DNA from: Superficieibacter sp. 1612_C1
GTDB lineage: Bacteria; Pseudomonadota; Gammaproteobacteria; Enterobacterales; Enterobacteriaceae
NCBI RefSeq assembly: GCF_015234305.1
Contig: NZ_JADGMI010000004.1
Coordinates: 310,001-374,000, forward strand
Length of the DNA: 64,000 bases
Direction of reading: 5' to 3'
The position numbers were made by a program, and so were the translations under genes. Below the pieces are notes generated by a model, which saw nothing but the letters and a program-made list of their open reading frames with translations, was not told the DNA's origin and searched no databases. Below are positions 39,174-48,305 of the stretch, one piece after another; position 1 is the first letter of the stretch; every line of letters starts with the position of its first letter.

Positions 39174-39196
39174 CCCGGCGGCGTGAGTTTGCCGGG
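39174..39196. terminator. GC-rich hairpin after GH127 gene
   Basis: CCCGGC (39174-39179) pairs with GCCGGG (39191-39196), ten bases after the stop. REP-like loop sequence, no T-run; possibly a single degenerate REP acting as a 3' stabiliser. Confidence 0.5.
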
Positions 39197-39257
39197 TCTC
39201 AAGTTATGTCTCATGCTATTCTCTACCGCATTTATACCAGCATAGAGAACAACATAA

Positions 39258-39569
39258 ATGAGTAAAGACATCGCCTCTGGGATCACCGTTAAGCGCGTTA
39301 AAGCGTCCGTTATCTATCGTTTAATGCTTATCGGCCTTAGCATTCCGATGTTGATTTTTAGCCTGATTTGCGGGGTGATGGGCATTTTCGGCTATGACAT
39401 GGTGAGCTGGAATAACGAGACGGTGCACGGCGTGCTCGCCCTGCCGCTGGCGCTGGTGAGCGGGTTGTTTATCAGCGTCCTTTTCACCATGTTCCTCGGG
39501 ACGATTGTTTGTTTTGGCCTGTGGGTGTATAGCCGTTTTCGTCCGCTACAGGTGAAGGTGTTGGATTAA
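39258..39569 (+). CDS. Small inner-membrane protein, unknown function
   Basis: 103 residues with two strong hydrophobic segments: YRLMLIGLSIPMLIFSLICG (about 21-40) and a longer one around 60-93 containing LALVSGLFISVLF and FLGTIVCFGLW. The termini are basic and likely cytoplasmic. I do not recognise the family. The ATG follows a weak AGAGAAC site. It stands alone between GH127 and the REP cluster before aldB. The reading frame is clean and its codon use resembles neighbouring genes, which supports it being real. Confidence 0.72.
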   Translation: MSKDIASGITVKRVKASVIYRLMLIGLSIPMLIFSLICGVMGIFGYDMVSWNNETVHGVLALPLALVSGLFISVLFTMFLGTIVCFGLWVYSRFRPLQVKVLD

Positions 39570-39587
39570 CGTTAGTCCCGCTACCTC

Positions 39588-39729
39588 ATGCCCGGTGGCG
39601 CTACGCTTACCGGGCCTACGGATACAGGGCAACCCGTTACCTCATGCCCGGTGGCGCTGCGCTTACCGGGCCTACGGATACTGATGCGTCCACCTTTTGT
39701 AGGCCGGGCAAGCGCAGCGCCGCCCGGCA
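39588..39729. repeat. REP cluster: two direct copies and one inverse
   Basis: REP elements at 39588-39619 and 39644-39674 are near-identical direct copies with a period of 56 bases, including part of their spacers (CTACGGATAC). An inverse element lies at 39699-39729. They occupy the space between the small membrane gene and the aldB stop. Not a CRISPR: only three units, palindromic, and of known REP sequence. Confidence 0.9.
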
Positions 39730-39747
39730 GGTTTTTCAGGCAACGAA

Positions 39748-41286
39748 TTAAAACAGCCCCAGCGGTTTGTCAGAGTAGCTGACCAGCAGGCATTTGGTCT
39801 GCTGGTAATGCTCCAGCATCATCTTATGGGTTTCACGGCCAATCCCGGACTGTTTATAGCCACCGAAGGCCGCATGTGCCGGGTAGGCGTGATAGCAGTT
39901 GGTCCACACGCGTCCCGCCTGGATACCGCGTCCCATTTTGTATGCCAGGCTGCCGTTGCGGCTCCAGACACCCGCGCCGAGACCATATTGGGTATCGTTG
40001 GCGATCTCCAGCGCGTCTTCCATGGTTTTAAACGTCGTCACCGCCAGCACCGGGCCGAAGATTTCTTCCTGAAAAACGCGCATATTGTTCTGACCAAAAA
40101 GAATCGTCGGTTCGAGGTAATAACCGCCCTGCAAATCACCCGTCAGATCCTTGCGCCGCCCGCCGGTCAGGATATCCGCCCCTTCCTGCTTACCAATATC
40201 GATATAGTTAAGGATGGTTTCCAGCTGACCCTGCGACACCTGCGCCCCCATCTGCGTGCCGTTGTCGAGCGGGTTACCGCTGCGGATGCTTTCTACGCGG
40301 CGGATGGCGCGCTCCATAAAGCGCTCGTAGATTGACTCCTGCACCAGCGCCCGGCTCGGACAGGTACAGACTTCGCCCTGGTTAAAGGCAAAGAGCGCGA
40401 ATCCTTCCAGCGCCTTATCAAAGTAGGCGTCCTCTTCATCCATGACATCGGCGAAGAAAATATTGGGCGATTTACCGCCCAGCTCCAGCGTTACCGGGAT
40501 GATGTTCTGCGTGGCGTACTGCATGATCTGCTGGCCGACTTCGGTCGAACCGGTAAAGGCAATCTTCGCAATCCGTTTCGAGGTCGCCAGATATTCACCG
40601 ATTTCACCGCCTGCACCGTTGACCACGTTAAGTACGCCCGGTGGCAGCAAATCACCAATAATTTCCATCAGCAGGAGCACCGAAAGCGGCGTCAGGCGTG
40701 CCGGTTTGAGCACGATGCAGTTACCTGCCGCCAGCGCCGGAGCCATTTTCCAGCAGGCCATCAGCAGTGGGAAGTTCCACGGAATAATTTGCCCGACCAC
40801 GCCCAGCGGCTCGTGGAAGTGGTAGGCGACGGTCTCACTATCCACTTCGCTGATGCCCCCTTCCTGCGCGCGGATACAGGAAGCGAAGTAGCGAAAATGG
40901 TCGATCGCCAGCGGCACGTCGGCGGCGCTGGTTTCGCGGATTGGCTTACCGTTATCCCAGGTCTCCGCCGTCGCCAGCAGTTCCAGATTCTGCTCCATGC
41001 GATCGGCGATTTTAAACAGGATCGCCGCGCGATCCTGTACTGAGGTATGCGCCCATTTATCTTTTATCTTGTGTGCGGCATCCAGCGCCAGGTCGATATC
41101 TCTCTTACCGGAGGAGGCAACTTCACAGAGCAGCTGTCCGGTCACCGGCGTCAGGTTTTTATAGTACTCGCCGTCCGCCGGGGCGACCCAGTCGCCGCCG
41201 ATAAAGTTGTCGTAACGCGATTTCAGTTCAAGAGGATAACCGTATTCGCCGGGCTGAATGCGGGAAGAGGCAGGGTTGTTGGTCAT
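39748..41286 (-). CDS. aldB: Aldehyde dehydrogenase B
   Basis: 512-residue NAD(P)-dependent aldehyde dehydrogenase; the E. coli enzyme oxidises acetaldehyde and similar aldehydes and is stationary-phase induced. Motifs: [12 protein letters not shown] (about 170), FTGSTEVGQ (about 247), [12 protein letters not shown] (about 270), and the catalytic Cys in [11 protein letters not shown] (about 306). Length equals E. coli AldB. Read divergently from the ROK gene. Confidence 0.97.
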   Translation of the reverse strand: MTNNPASSRIQPGEYGYPLELKSRYDNFIGGDWVAPADGEYYKNLTPVTGQLLCEVASSGKRDIDLALDAAHKIKDKWAHTSVQDRAAILFKIADRMEQNLELLATAETWDNGKPIRETSAADVPLAIDHFRYFASCIRAQEGGISEVDSETVAYHFHEPLGVVGQIIPWNFPLLMACWKMAPALAAGNCIVLKPARLTPLSVLLLMEIIGDLLPPGVLNVVNGAGGEIGEYLATSKRIAKIAFTGSTEVGQQIMQYATQNIIPVTLELGGKSPNIFFADVMDEEDAYFDKALEGFALFAFNQGEVCTCPSRALVQESIYERFMERAIRRVESIRSGNPLDNGTQMGAQVSQGQLETILNYIDIGKQEGADILTGGRRKDLTGDLQGGYYLEPTILFGQNNMRVFQEEIFGPVLAVTTFKTMEDALEIANDTQYGLGAGVWSRNGSLAYKMGRGIQAGRVWTNCYHAYPAHAAFGGYKQSGIGRETHKMMLEHYQQTKCLLVSYSDKPLGLF

Positions 41287-41452
41287 GGGCGTCTCCTTGT
41301 CACGGATAGTCTTACAAGGGTAGACGCCGCTGATGAATTATTCGCCAGTCGTTCACCGCTTTACGACGCGCTTCACGAATTACTTTCCTTTACGTTTCCC
41401 CGGCAGGCTTCAGCCATACTTAGAGAGTGACGGTTTAACTCCTGGAGAAGAT

Positions 41453-42340
41453 ATGCAGCGTTATATCGGTTTTGATGTTGGGGGAACCCATATTAAGTAT
41501 GGCGTGATCGATGAGGACGGCGAGGAGTTAACCAATGAAGAATACGATACGCCGGAAGATGCGCAAACCTTCAAAGAAAAATGGCGCGAGGCAGTAGCCG
41601 CCTGTCAGAAGGAGCACGACATTGCCGCCATCGGCATTAGCTTTCCGGGGCATATCAACCCGCATACCGGTCATGCGGCAAAGGCGGGCGCGCTGGACTA
41701 TCTGGACGATGAAAATCTGCTGGAGATGTTTGGCGAGTTGACCGAGCTGCCGCTGGTGGTAGAGAACGATGCCAACTGCGCCGCGCTGGGCGAGATGTGG
41801 CGCGGTGCGGGTCAGCGCTACGATAATTTAGTCTGCATTACGCTGGGCACCGGCATCGGCGGCGGCATTATTGTCGATCGTGAACTGTATCGCGGGTCGC
41901 ATTTTCATGCCGGCGAGTTCGGCGTGATGCCGGTCGGTAATAACGGCGAATGTATGCATGAAATAGCGTCGGCTAAAGGGCTAATGAAGCTCTGTCGTCA
42001 GGCGCTGGCGCTGCCTGCCGAAGAGATGCCGCACGGAAAGGAGATTTTTGAACGCATGGAGAGCGATGTCCATCTGCGTGAAGCGGTCAATGACTGGGGA
42101 AATTTCCTTGCACGCGGCGTCTACAGCGTGATCTCCATGTTTGACCCGCAGGTGGTGCTTATCGGCGGAGGGGTCAGCGAGCAGGAGAAACTGTATCCGT
42201 TATTAAACCGCCATCTGGAAAAGTTTGAGATGTGGGAGGCGCTACAGGTGCCGATTCATCCGTGCGAGCTGGGTAATCAGGCGGGCAGGCTGGGCGCGGT
42301 ATGGCTGGCGCAGCGCAAAGCCGCGCCCTGGGGAAAATAG
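41453..42340 (+). CDS. ROK-family sugar kinase-like protein
   Basis: 295 residues with the ASKHA fold of ROK proteins. Phosphate-1 loop FDVGGTHIKYGVIDEDG (residues 5-21), catalytic-Asp block VVENDANCAALGE (about 104), phosphate-2 LGTGIGGGIIVDRELY (about 128), adenosine block VLIGGGVSEQ (about 240). The zinc-binding Cys cluster usual in ROK kinases is missing: after HFHAGEFGVMPVGNNG only one Cys is seen (ECMHE). No N-terminal HTH, so a kinase rather than a repressor. The start at 41453 follows TGGAGAAG. Substrate unknown. It converges on yiaY with 18 bases between stops. Confidence 0.87.
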   Translation: MQRYIGFDVGGTHIKYGVIDEDGEELTNEEYDTPEDAQTFKEKWREAVAACQKEHDIAAIGISFPGHINPHTGHAAKAGALDYLDDENLLEMFGELTELPLVVENDANCAALGEMWRGAGQRYDNLVCITLGTGIGGGIIVDRELYRGSHFHAGEFGVMPVGNNGECMHEIASAKGLMKLCRQALALPAEEMPHGKEIFERMESDVHLREAVNDWGNFLARGVYSVISMFDPQVVLIGGGVSEQEKLYPLLNRHLEKFEMWEALQVPIHPCELGNQAGRLGAVWLAQRKAAPWGK

Positions 42341-42358
42341 CGGAGCGCAGCAGTACGA

Positions 42359-43504
42359 TTACATCGCGGAGTGATAGATTGCCATGATCTCATCGTGGGT
42401 GGCCTGAATCGGGTTGGTCAGGCCGCAGGCGTCTTTCAGGGCGTTAGTCGCCAGCAGCGGAATATCCTCCTCTTTGACGTGCAGATCGCGCAGACCGGTA
42501 GGAATATCCACCTGCCGCGCCAGCTTACGGATCGCATCCAGGCACGCCTGCGCGCCCTGCTCATCATTCAGTAAGCGAGTATCGACGCCCATTGCCTGCG
42601 CGCAGTCGCGTAAACGCCCCGCCGCCACTTTACTGTTAAACGCCTGGACGTGCGGCAACAGGATCGCGTTACAGACGCCGTGCGGCAGATCGTAAAATCC
42701 GCCCAACTGGTGCGCCATCGCATGAACGTAGCCCAGCGAGGCGTTGTTAAACGCCATACCCGCGAGGAACTGCGCATAGGCCATGGCTTCGCGCGCCGTT
42801 TCGTTGCGGCCATCCGCGACGGCCACTGCCAGATGTTCGGCGATCATTGCTATCGCTTTCAGCGCGCAGGCGTCGGTGATGGGCGTCGCCGCGATGGAAA
42901 CATAGGCTTCGATGGCGTGGGTCAGCGCGTCCATCCCGGTGGCGGCGGTCAGGGAGGCGGGCATCCCCATCATTAACGCCGGATCGTTGACCGACAGTAG
43001 CGGCGTCACGTGTTTATCGACGATCGCCATTTTGATATGCCGTTCTTCGTCAGTAATGATGCTGAAGCGCGTCATTTCTGAAGCGGTTCCGGCGGTGGTG
43101 TTAATGGCAATCAGCGGCAGTTGCGGTTTGGTGGAGCGGTCAATGCCTTCGTAGTCACGGATATCACCGCCGTTAGTCGCTACCAGCGCGATACCTTTGG
43201 CGCAGTCGTGCGGCGAGCCGCCGCCGATGGAGATCACACAGTCGCACTGATGCTCACGCAGCACCGCCAGCCCGGCATTGACGCTCTTCACGCCGGGATT
43301 AGGGCGGGAACCGTTATAGACCACGCTGGCGATGCCTTTCTGCTGTAAATCGGCCTGAATGCGATCGACGATCCCCTGTTTATTCAGGGTGGTGCCGCAG
43401 ACGATCAGTGCTTTTTTGAAATTAAAGCTGACCATGGTCTCCAGCGCTTCGGCCAGAGTATTCATACCAAGAATATTTATAGCGGGGATATAAAATGCGG
43501 GCAT
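42359..43504 (-). CDS. yiaY: YiaY, iron-dependent alcohol dehydrogenase
   Basis: 381-residue group III alcohol dehydrogenase, NAD-dependent with a catalytic Fe2+. The nucleotide-binding [14 protein letters not shown] is near residues 95-108; metal ligands lie in HAIEAYVS and the [25 protein letters not shown] block (about 262-286). The position beside selB and the very similar C-terminal two-thirds identify yiaY. The first ~80 residues are clearly more diverged from the E. coli protein than the rest. Confidence 0.9.
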   Translation of the reverse strand: MPAFYIPAINILGMNTLAEALETMVSFNFKKALIVCGTTLNKQGIVDRIQADLQQKGIASVVYNGSRPNPGVKSVNAGLAVLREHQCDCVISIGGGSPHDCAKGIALVATNGGDIRDYEGIDRSTKPQLPLIAINTTAGTASEMTRFSIITDEERHIKMAIVDKHVTPLLSVNDPALMMGMPASLTAATGMDALTHAIEAYVSIAATPITDACALKAIAMIAEHLAVAVADGRNETAREAMAYAQFLAGMAFNNASLGYVHAMAHQLGGFYDLPHGVCNAILLPHVQAFNSKVAAGRLRDCAQAMGVDTRLLNDEQGAQACLDAIRKLARQVDIPTGLRDLHVKEEDIPLLATNALKDACGLTNPIQATHDEIMAIYHSAM

Positions 43505-43624
43505 AATAATTTCCTCAAAAAAGTAAAAACTGAAGGAAATATATGCTTATGCGGATGGAGAGAGTGTGATGTCGCGTTAAAAAATAACACCTGGGAATAA
43601 ATAAAAATATTACGCCCTGCCCGC

Positions 43625-43713
43625 GATGCCGGATGGCGGCTGCGCCTTATCCGGCCTACGGATCGACGCACGGATAAAATCCCAGGCCCGCGCAAGCGCA
43701 GCGCCGCAGGGCA
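43625..43713. repeat. REP pair between yiaY and selB
   Basis: Opposed REP elements at 43625-43659 (GCCGGATGGCGGC...ATCCGGCCTAC) and 43684-43713, in the 347-base stretch 43505-43851. The rest of that stretch shows only a hairpin near selB and no convincing gene; a short plus-strand frame at 43762 overlaps selB and is not supported. Confidence 0.85.
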
Positions 43714-43808
43714 GGTTGCGCACTATCCACAATAAGATGGTGACGTCAGTTTATCCGGCCTGTGCAAAAAAATAAAAAGCCGCACGTGAACAAATACGCC
43801 ATTAACGC

Positions 43809-43832
43809 TCCTCCGGTATTATCACCGGAGGA
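43809..43832 (-). terminator. Hairpin downstream of selB
   Basis: Nine-base perfect stem TCCTCCGGT/ACCGGAGGA (43809-43817 with 43824-43832) with a six-base loop, about 20 bases after the selB stop on the minus strand. No clear T-run, so the strength of termination is uncertain. Confidence 0.5.
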
Positions 43833-43851
43833 TATTTATATACCGATAAAC

Positions 43852-45699
43852 TTATTCCTCGTGAATAAAAAACGCCTTATCACGCAGAATATGATCGTTG
43901 CCGCGGCGACGGGTAAAACCGATGCGGTCAAAGTGTTCGAGGATCTGAATCGCCAGCTTGCGACCGACGTTGAGCTTATCGCGAAAATCCGCCGCGCAGG
44001 TCGATCCGCGCTGCTCGTCTAACTCGCGGACCATACTGGCGAAGGTCACGATGCGATCGTTACGGTAATAACGATCTCTGACGATCGCCGTAATCATCCC
44101 CTGCTGCGCCGCCTGCCGCAGCACCGCGCGCATTACTTGCTCGTCGGTGCCGGTTTCCCGCGCCAGGTCGCGCACCCACCACGGTTCATCGCCGAACAGA
44201 ACGGCGGCCCGTTGCCAGATCGCCTGCTGCTCGTCGCTAAAGCCCGCTTTGTGATCCGGCAAATGCAGCCAGCCGTGATGGCTGTGGATCACGCCACTGT
44301 CACGCATCTGCTCAATCAGCGTCAGCACCAGCGGCTCATCTTCCATCGGCAGCGCAATACGTCGCAGGCGTTCGCGGCCCGGTCCCGGTTCGTCAGGATG
44401 CTGCTGGTGATAAATCGTCAGCGCGTCCATCAGCTTACGCTGCCAGCGTGCCGCCAGCGGCGCATCCAGCAGGCAGCCTCCTGCCTGGAGATAATCAGGG
44501 CGGTCGATTAACGTCTCAAGCCCTGCCCGGTTAAGCTGTCGCGCCCAGCCGAAGTCCGTCAGCCGGACGGCGTCGCGCTGGAGATGCACGGAGAGAGCCT
44601 GCGCATCGCTATCACACGCCGCCAGCGTCGCCAGCCATTGCAGGTACTCCAGCTTGCGCTTGCCGCGCCGGGGCGGGTTTAGCGCAATCACTCTCGCGCC
44701 CGCCAGCGTTTCGCGCGCGGAGATATCGCGCAGCACCAGGCGGTCGTTATCCGCCAGCCATAGTGGGGTGTCGAGCACCAGCTCGGCGAGGTTGTTCTCC
44801 AGCAGGGAGACGCGCCCGGTAATGTGGCTGGCGGCATGGTGAATGTGCAGCGGCTGCCACTGACTCAGCGCCGCATGGCGTTGCAGCTCGACGATAACCC
44901 GTTCTGACGGCGCAGGCGGCGCGTCGGATAACAGCCAGTCGCCACGGGTGATGTCTTCTTTCTGCGCGTCGCCCGCGATGTTCAGGGCAATACGCTGCCC
45001 ACCGTGCGCATGGTCCGTCGGCTGGTTCTGCGCATGCAGGCTGCGCACGCGCATCGGTTTGTTCACCCCGGTCAGCCAGAGCGAATCGCCAGGGCGCACA
45101 TCGCCGGAAAGCGCGGTGCCGGTGACCACCAGCCCGGCCCCCTTAACGGTAAACGCGCGGTCAATGGCCAGCCGAAAACGCTGATGTTCCGGATGCGGAC
45201 GCTCGCTTAATTGCAGAAGATGCTCGCGCAGCGCATCAATGCCCTGCATCTGCGTGGCGGCAGTCACGAATAGCGACGCGCCAGAAAAACCATACGCGTG
45301 CAGCGTACTGATGACCTCCTGGCGCACCGCCTCAACGCGCGCCTCATCAACGCGATCCGCTTTGGTCAGCGCCACCGTCAGCGTCGGGCTGCCGGTCAGT
45401 TGCAGGATCGCCAGATGCTCGCGGGTCTGCGCCATCACGCCATCGTCGCACGCCACCACAAGCAGCGCATGATCGATACCGCCGACGCCCGCCAGCATAT
45501 TCGCCAGAAACTTTTCATGGCCGGGAACGTCGATAAAGCCCGGCACGCGGCCGTCCGGCTGCGGCCAGTAGGCATAACCCAGGTCGATGGTCATGCCGCG
45601 CTTTTTCTCTTCCGGCAGGCGGTCAGCGTTGATGCCGGTGATCGCCTCCAGCAGTGTCGTTTTGCCGTGGTCAACATGCCCGGCGGTGGCAATAATCAT
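43852..45699 (-). CDS. selB: SelB, selenocysteine-specific elongation factor
   Basis: 615-residue GTPase that delivers selenocysteyl-tRNA to UGA codons followed by a SECIS hairpin. The N-terminus has G1 [10 protein letters not shown] (6-15), G3 DVPGHEKF (about 58-65) and G4 TKAD (about 112). EF-Tu-like domains II and III follow. The C-terminal ~230 residues hold the winged helices that bind the SECIS RNA (for example [21 protein letters not shown]). Its start overlaps the selA stop by four bases. Confidence 0.97.
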   Translation of the reverse strand: MIIATAGHVDHGKTTLLEAITGINADRLPEEKKRGMTIDLGYAYWPQPDGRVPGFIDVPGHEKFLANMLAGVGGIDHALLVVACDDGVMAQTREHLAILQLTGSPTLTVALTKADRVDEARVEAVRQEVISTLHAYGFSGASLFVTAATQMQGIDALREHLLQLSERPHPEHQRFRLAIDRAFTVKGAGLVVTGTALSGDVRPGDSLWLTGVNKPMRVRSLHAQNQPTDHAHGGQRIALNIAGDAQKEDITRGDWLLSDAPPAPSERVIVELQRHAALSQWQPLHIHHAASHITGRVSLLENNLAELVLDTPLWLADNDRLVLRDISARETLAGARVIALNPPRRGKRKLEYLQWLATLAACDSDAQALSVHLQRDAVRLTDFGWARQLNRAGLETLIDRPDYLQAGGCLLDAPLAARWQRKLMDALTIYHQQHPDEPGPGRERLRRIALPMEDEPLVLTLIEQMRDSGVIHSHHGWLHLPDHKAGFSDEQQAIWQRAAVLFGDEPWWVRDLARETGTDEQVMRAVLRQAAQQGMITAIVRDRYYRNDRIVTFASMVRELDEQRGSTCAADFRDKLNVGRKLAIQILEHFDRIGFTRRRGNDHILRDKAFFIHEE

Positions 45700-47081
45700 T
45701 GCAGTACCATCTCCAGAAAACGGGATTCATCTTCAAGACAACGCAGATCCAGCCACAGGCAACCGTCATAAATACGTCCGATAATTGGCACCGGCAGCGA
45801 CCGCCAGCGGGCAGCTAACGCTTCCAGACGACCGCCGCGCCCGTCGAACGGCGTAAAGGTCAGCGCGGCGCTGGGCAGACGCTCCACCGGCAGGGAACCG
45901 CTGCCAATTTGCGAGGAACACGGCATCACCTGCACGACAAATTCATCGGCATAACGTCCGTTGAGCTGTTCCCGCAGGCGCACACCTTGCTGATGGATCG
46001 CCTCCGCTTTACGGTTGAGTAAGCGCAGCGTGGGCAGGTTGTCAGCCAGCGCTTCCGGATGCAGATACAGGCGCAGCGTGGCTTCCAGCGCCGCGAGGGT
46101 CATTTTATCCGCGCGCAGCGCGCGCTTCAGCGGATGGCTCTGCAACTGCGCGATCAGCGCTTTTTTACCGACGATAATCCCTGCCTGCGGACCGCCGAGC
46201 AGCTTGTCACCAGAGAAACTCACCAGGCTGACGCCCGCGGCAATCAGCGCCTGCGGCATCGGCTCTTTTGGCAAGCCGTACTGGCTGAGATCGACCAGCG
46301 AACCGCTGCCCAAATCCGCTACCACCGGAATGCCCTGCTCCTGGCCAATCGCCGCCAGCTCCGCTTCGTCCACCGCTTTGGTGAACCCTTCAATGCTGTA
46401 GTTACTGGTGTGGACCTTCATCAACAGGCCGGTATTTTCGTTGATGGCCTGAACATAATCTTTTGCATGCGTGCGGTTGGTGGTGCCCACTTCGTGCAGC
46501 ACACAGCCCGCCTGACGCATCACGTCCGGAATACGAAACGCGCCGCCAATCTCCACCAGCTCACCGCGTGAAACCACCACCTCTTTACCGTTCGCCGTCG
46601 CCGCCAGCATCAGCAGCACCGCCGCCGCGTTGTTGTTCACGATACAGGCATCTTCCGCCCCGGTGATTTGACAAAGGAGATCGGCAATCGCCCGATCGCG
46701 ATGGCCGCGCCCGGCACCGTCCAGATCGTACTCCAGCGTCACCGGCGAGCGCATCGCCTGCGCCACGGCTTCCACGGCGGATTCTGCCTGAAGCGCCCGG
46801 CCCAGGTTGGTATGCAGCACCGTGCCGGTCAGGTTAAAGACCGGACGCAGCGCGCCCTGTTCGCTGCGCTCAAGCTGGCTAAGCACCGCCGTAGGCCAGT
46901 CGTTACACCACTCCGGCAAACGCTGCTGTTCACGAATGCGCTCGCGCGCCGTCTCCTGAAGCTGATGCAGGGTCTCCACCACGCGGCTACGGCCCCAGGT
47001 TTCCAGTAAGGTTAGAAAAGCGGGATCGCGCAGCAGACGATCGGTGGCGGGAAGCTGGCTGTACAGTGAATGGGTAGTCAT
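45696..47081 (-). CDS. selA: SelA, L-seryl-tRNA(Sec) selenium transferase
   Basis: 461-residue PLP enzyme that converts seryl-tRNA(Sec) to selenocysteyl-tRNA(Sec) with selenophosphate. The PLP lysine lies in [19 protein letters not shown] (about residue 294). The N-terminal segment [21 protein letters not shown] is the tRNA-binding region, and [37 protein letters not shown] is the conserved core. Upstream partner of selB in a two-gene operon, 89 bases after yibF. Confidence 0.97.
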   Translation of the reverse strand: MTTHSLYSQLPATDRLLRDPAFLTLLETWGRSRVVETLHQLQETARERIREQQRLPEWCNDWPTAVLSQLERSEQGALRPVFNLTGTVLHTNLGRALQAESAVEAVAQAMRSPVTLEYDLDGAGRGHRDRAIADLLCQITGAEDACIVNNNAAAVLLMLAATANGKEVVVSRGELVEIGGAFRIPDVMRQAGCVLHEVGTTNRTHAKDYVQAINENTGLLMKVHTSNYSIEGFTKAVDEAELAAIGQEQGIPVVADLGSGSLVDLSQYGLPKEPMPQALIAAGVSLVSFSGDKLLGGPQAGIIVGKKALIAQLQSHPLKRALRADKMTLAALEATLRLYLHPEALADNLPTLRLLNRKAEAIHQQGVRLREQLNGRYADEFVVQVMPCSSQIGSGSLPVERLPSAALTFTPFDGRGGRLEALAARWRSLPVPIIGRIYDGCLWLDLRCLEDESRFLEMVLQ

Positions 47082-47108
47082 GGGCGCGCCTGGCAGTAAG
47101 GAGTTATT

Positions 47109-47129
47109 CCCCTCTCGCCTGGAGAGGGG
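47109..47129. repeat. Short GC-rich palindrome between yibF and selA
   Basis: CCCCTCTC (47109-47116) pairs perfectly with GAGAGGGG (47122-47129). It shares its CCCTCTC/GAGAGGG arms with the palindromic units at 50256-50311 and 56473-56504, so it may be a remnant of the same dispersed repeat, or act as a partial yibF terminator. Confidence 0.5.
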
Positions 47130-47170
47130 CCGCTATGCGCAAAGAGTTTACCGCGTCCCGGTATAAAGTG

Positions 47171-47779
47171 TTATGCCTTTGGTGGCTCGGTGCGGGCAAA
47201 GCTCTCCCGCTGGAAGAGCGTTTCCACCAGCTTAACCAGCTGTGGCCGGTCCACGCACCAGCCTGGCGATACCCGACGGAAATTGAGGTAATCAATGGCG
47301 CAGGCAATGGCGATGGTCGCCAGATTCACCTCGTCGCTTTTCAGGGTGCCGTCAACGAGGTAAGCCTCCAGCGCATCCAGCGCGCGGCTGATTTTCTCCC
47401 GCTGGCGAAGCAACTCCTCGGGAGATTGCTGCGCCACCGGACGCGTCTGCTCGCGCACCGAGACCAGCGCCGCATCCATGATGCCGTCGGCCAGCGCTTC
47501 AAGCTGGCAAATGCGCAGCGCCGCTTTTGGCTCTTTCGGGATCAGTGCTGGTGCGATATCCAGTTGCTCAATATATCGGGCAATAATCGGCGAGTCATAC
47601 CAGTATTCGCCGTCATCCGTCACCAGAGCAGGCACTTTTCCCAGCGGGTTGTACTGTGCCACGCCGTTCGTCTGGTTATAAGGCAGTTCGTTGATAAATT
47701 CGAAGGTGATGCCTTTTTCCAGCAGGATCACCGAAATTTTACGTACAAACGGGCTGGTATAGCTGCCGATGAGTTTCAT
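47171..47779 (-). CDS. yibF: YibF, glutathione S-transferase-like protein
   Basis: 202-residue cytoplasmic protein with an N-terminal thioredoxin-like GST domain ([24 protein letters not shown]; the conserved cis-Pro in [11 protein letters not shown] near residue 52, then [13 protein letters not shown]) and an all-helical C-terminal domain ([16 protein letters not shown]). E. coli YibF is a GST homologue without a confirmed substrate. It is upstream of selA and divergent from mtlA. Confidence 0.93.
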   Translation of the reverse strand: MKLIGSYTSPFVRKISVILLEKGITFEFINELPYNQTNGVAQYNPLGKVPALVTDDGEYWYDSPIIARYIEQLDIAPALIPKEPKAALRICQLEALADGIMDAALVSVREQTRPVAQQSPEELLRQREKISRALDALEAYLVDGTLKSDEVNLATIAIACAIDYLNFRRVSPGWCVDRPQLVKLVETLFQRESFARTEPPKA

Positions 47780-47987
47780 GCCTGCTCCTTTTCGCCAACA
47801 AAAAGGTAAGTATGGCGCAGAATAGGATGTTCATCGCGTCGCTTTTTACGATGCGTCATATAAATGACATCGTGATCGGAGATGGTGAGGCGGGACGCAG
47901 GGTCGGTAAGAAAATTACAGCGCAACTTTTAACCGCAAACGCAATTTGCGTTTGATCACACTCGGAAAAATCCTGACAAAAATATCT

Positions 47988-48003
47988 TGTGATCTAACTC
48001 ACA
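47988..48003. promoter_or_regulatory. CRP-like site 1 (mtl)
   Basis: TGTGA-N6-TCACA, both half-sites perfect against the CRP consensus. Confidence 0.85.
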
Positions 48004-48031
48004 AATAATTGACAAAGAGGGAGATAAAAAA

Positions 48032-48047
48032 CGTGATTAACATCACA
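48032..48047. promoter_or_regulatory. CRP-like site 2 (mtl)
   Basis: CGTGA-N6-TCACA, one mismatch; its centre is 44 bases after site 1. Confidence 0.78.
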
Positions 48048-48104
48048 TTAACGCCCGGATGGTGGCCTTTTTTAGCACTGTGTTCTTTTTTTACACATGC
48101 TATT

Positions 48105-48120
48105 TGTGATCTGAATCACT
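48105..48120. promoter_or_regulatory. CRP-like site 3 (mtl)
   Basis: TGTGA-N6-TCACT, one mismatch; its centre is 73 bases after site 2. Confidence 0.78.
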
Positions 48121-48148
48121 ACAAACAGCCGTTAACCCCCTGTATTTA

Positions 48149-48164
48149 GGTGATCTACATCACA
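48149..48164. promoter_or_regulatory. CRP-like site 4 (mtl)
   Basis: GGTGA-N6-TCACA, one mismatch; its centre is 44 bases after site 3 and about 150 bases before the mtlA start. Confidence 0.78.
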
Positions 48165-48305
48165 TAAAAAGGTGCTCTCTGGACAGCTGAGCGTTTAAGT
48201 GCCAGATTTCGCATCATCAACAGGGTACGGCTACCTCTGCCGCCATATTAACAAAAAAACACGGGCTTCCAGCCTCGCGACAGTACACATCAGAAGGGGT
48301 GTTTT

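Larger units (their letters stand above)
47780..48305. promoter_or_regulatory. mtlA upstream control region
   Basis: 526 bases with no gene between yibF and mtlA. It is dominated by CRP-like palindromes (four listed separately), as known for the E. coli mtl promoter, where multiple CRP sites and the repressor MtlR act. A weaker fifth element may lie near 47947-47962. GAAGGGGTG precedes the mtlA start. Confidence 0.75.

Noticed and set aside
39588..39729. Regularly repeated palindromes that could suggest a CRISPR array
   Set aside because: Only two direct units plus an inverse one; the sequence is the standard REP palindrome and the spacers are themselves similar. No cas genes.
43762..44022. 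86-codon plus-strand frame at the selB 3' end
   Set aside because: More than half is antisense to selB and the rest crosses a hairpin; no family match.
43852..47081. Search for a selenoprotein gene near selA/selB
   Set aside because: No gene with an internal in-frame TGA followed by a SECIS-like hairpin was seen in this window; selAB stand alone here as in E. coli.
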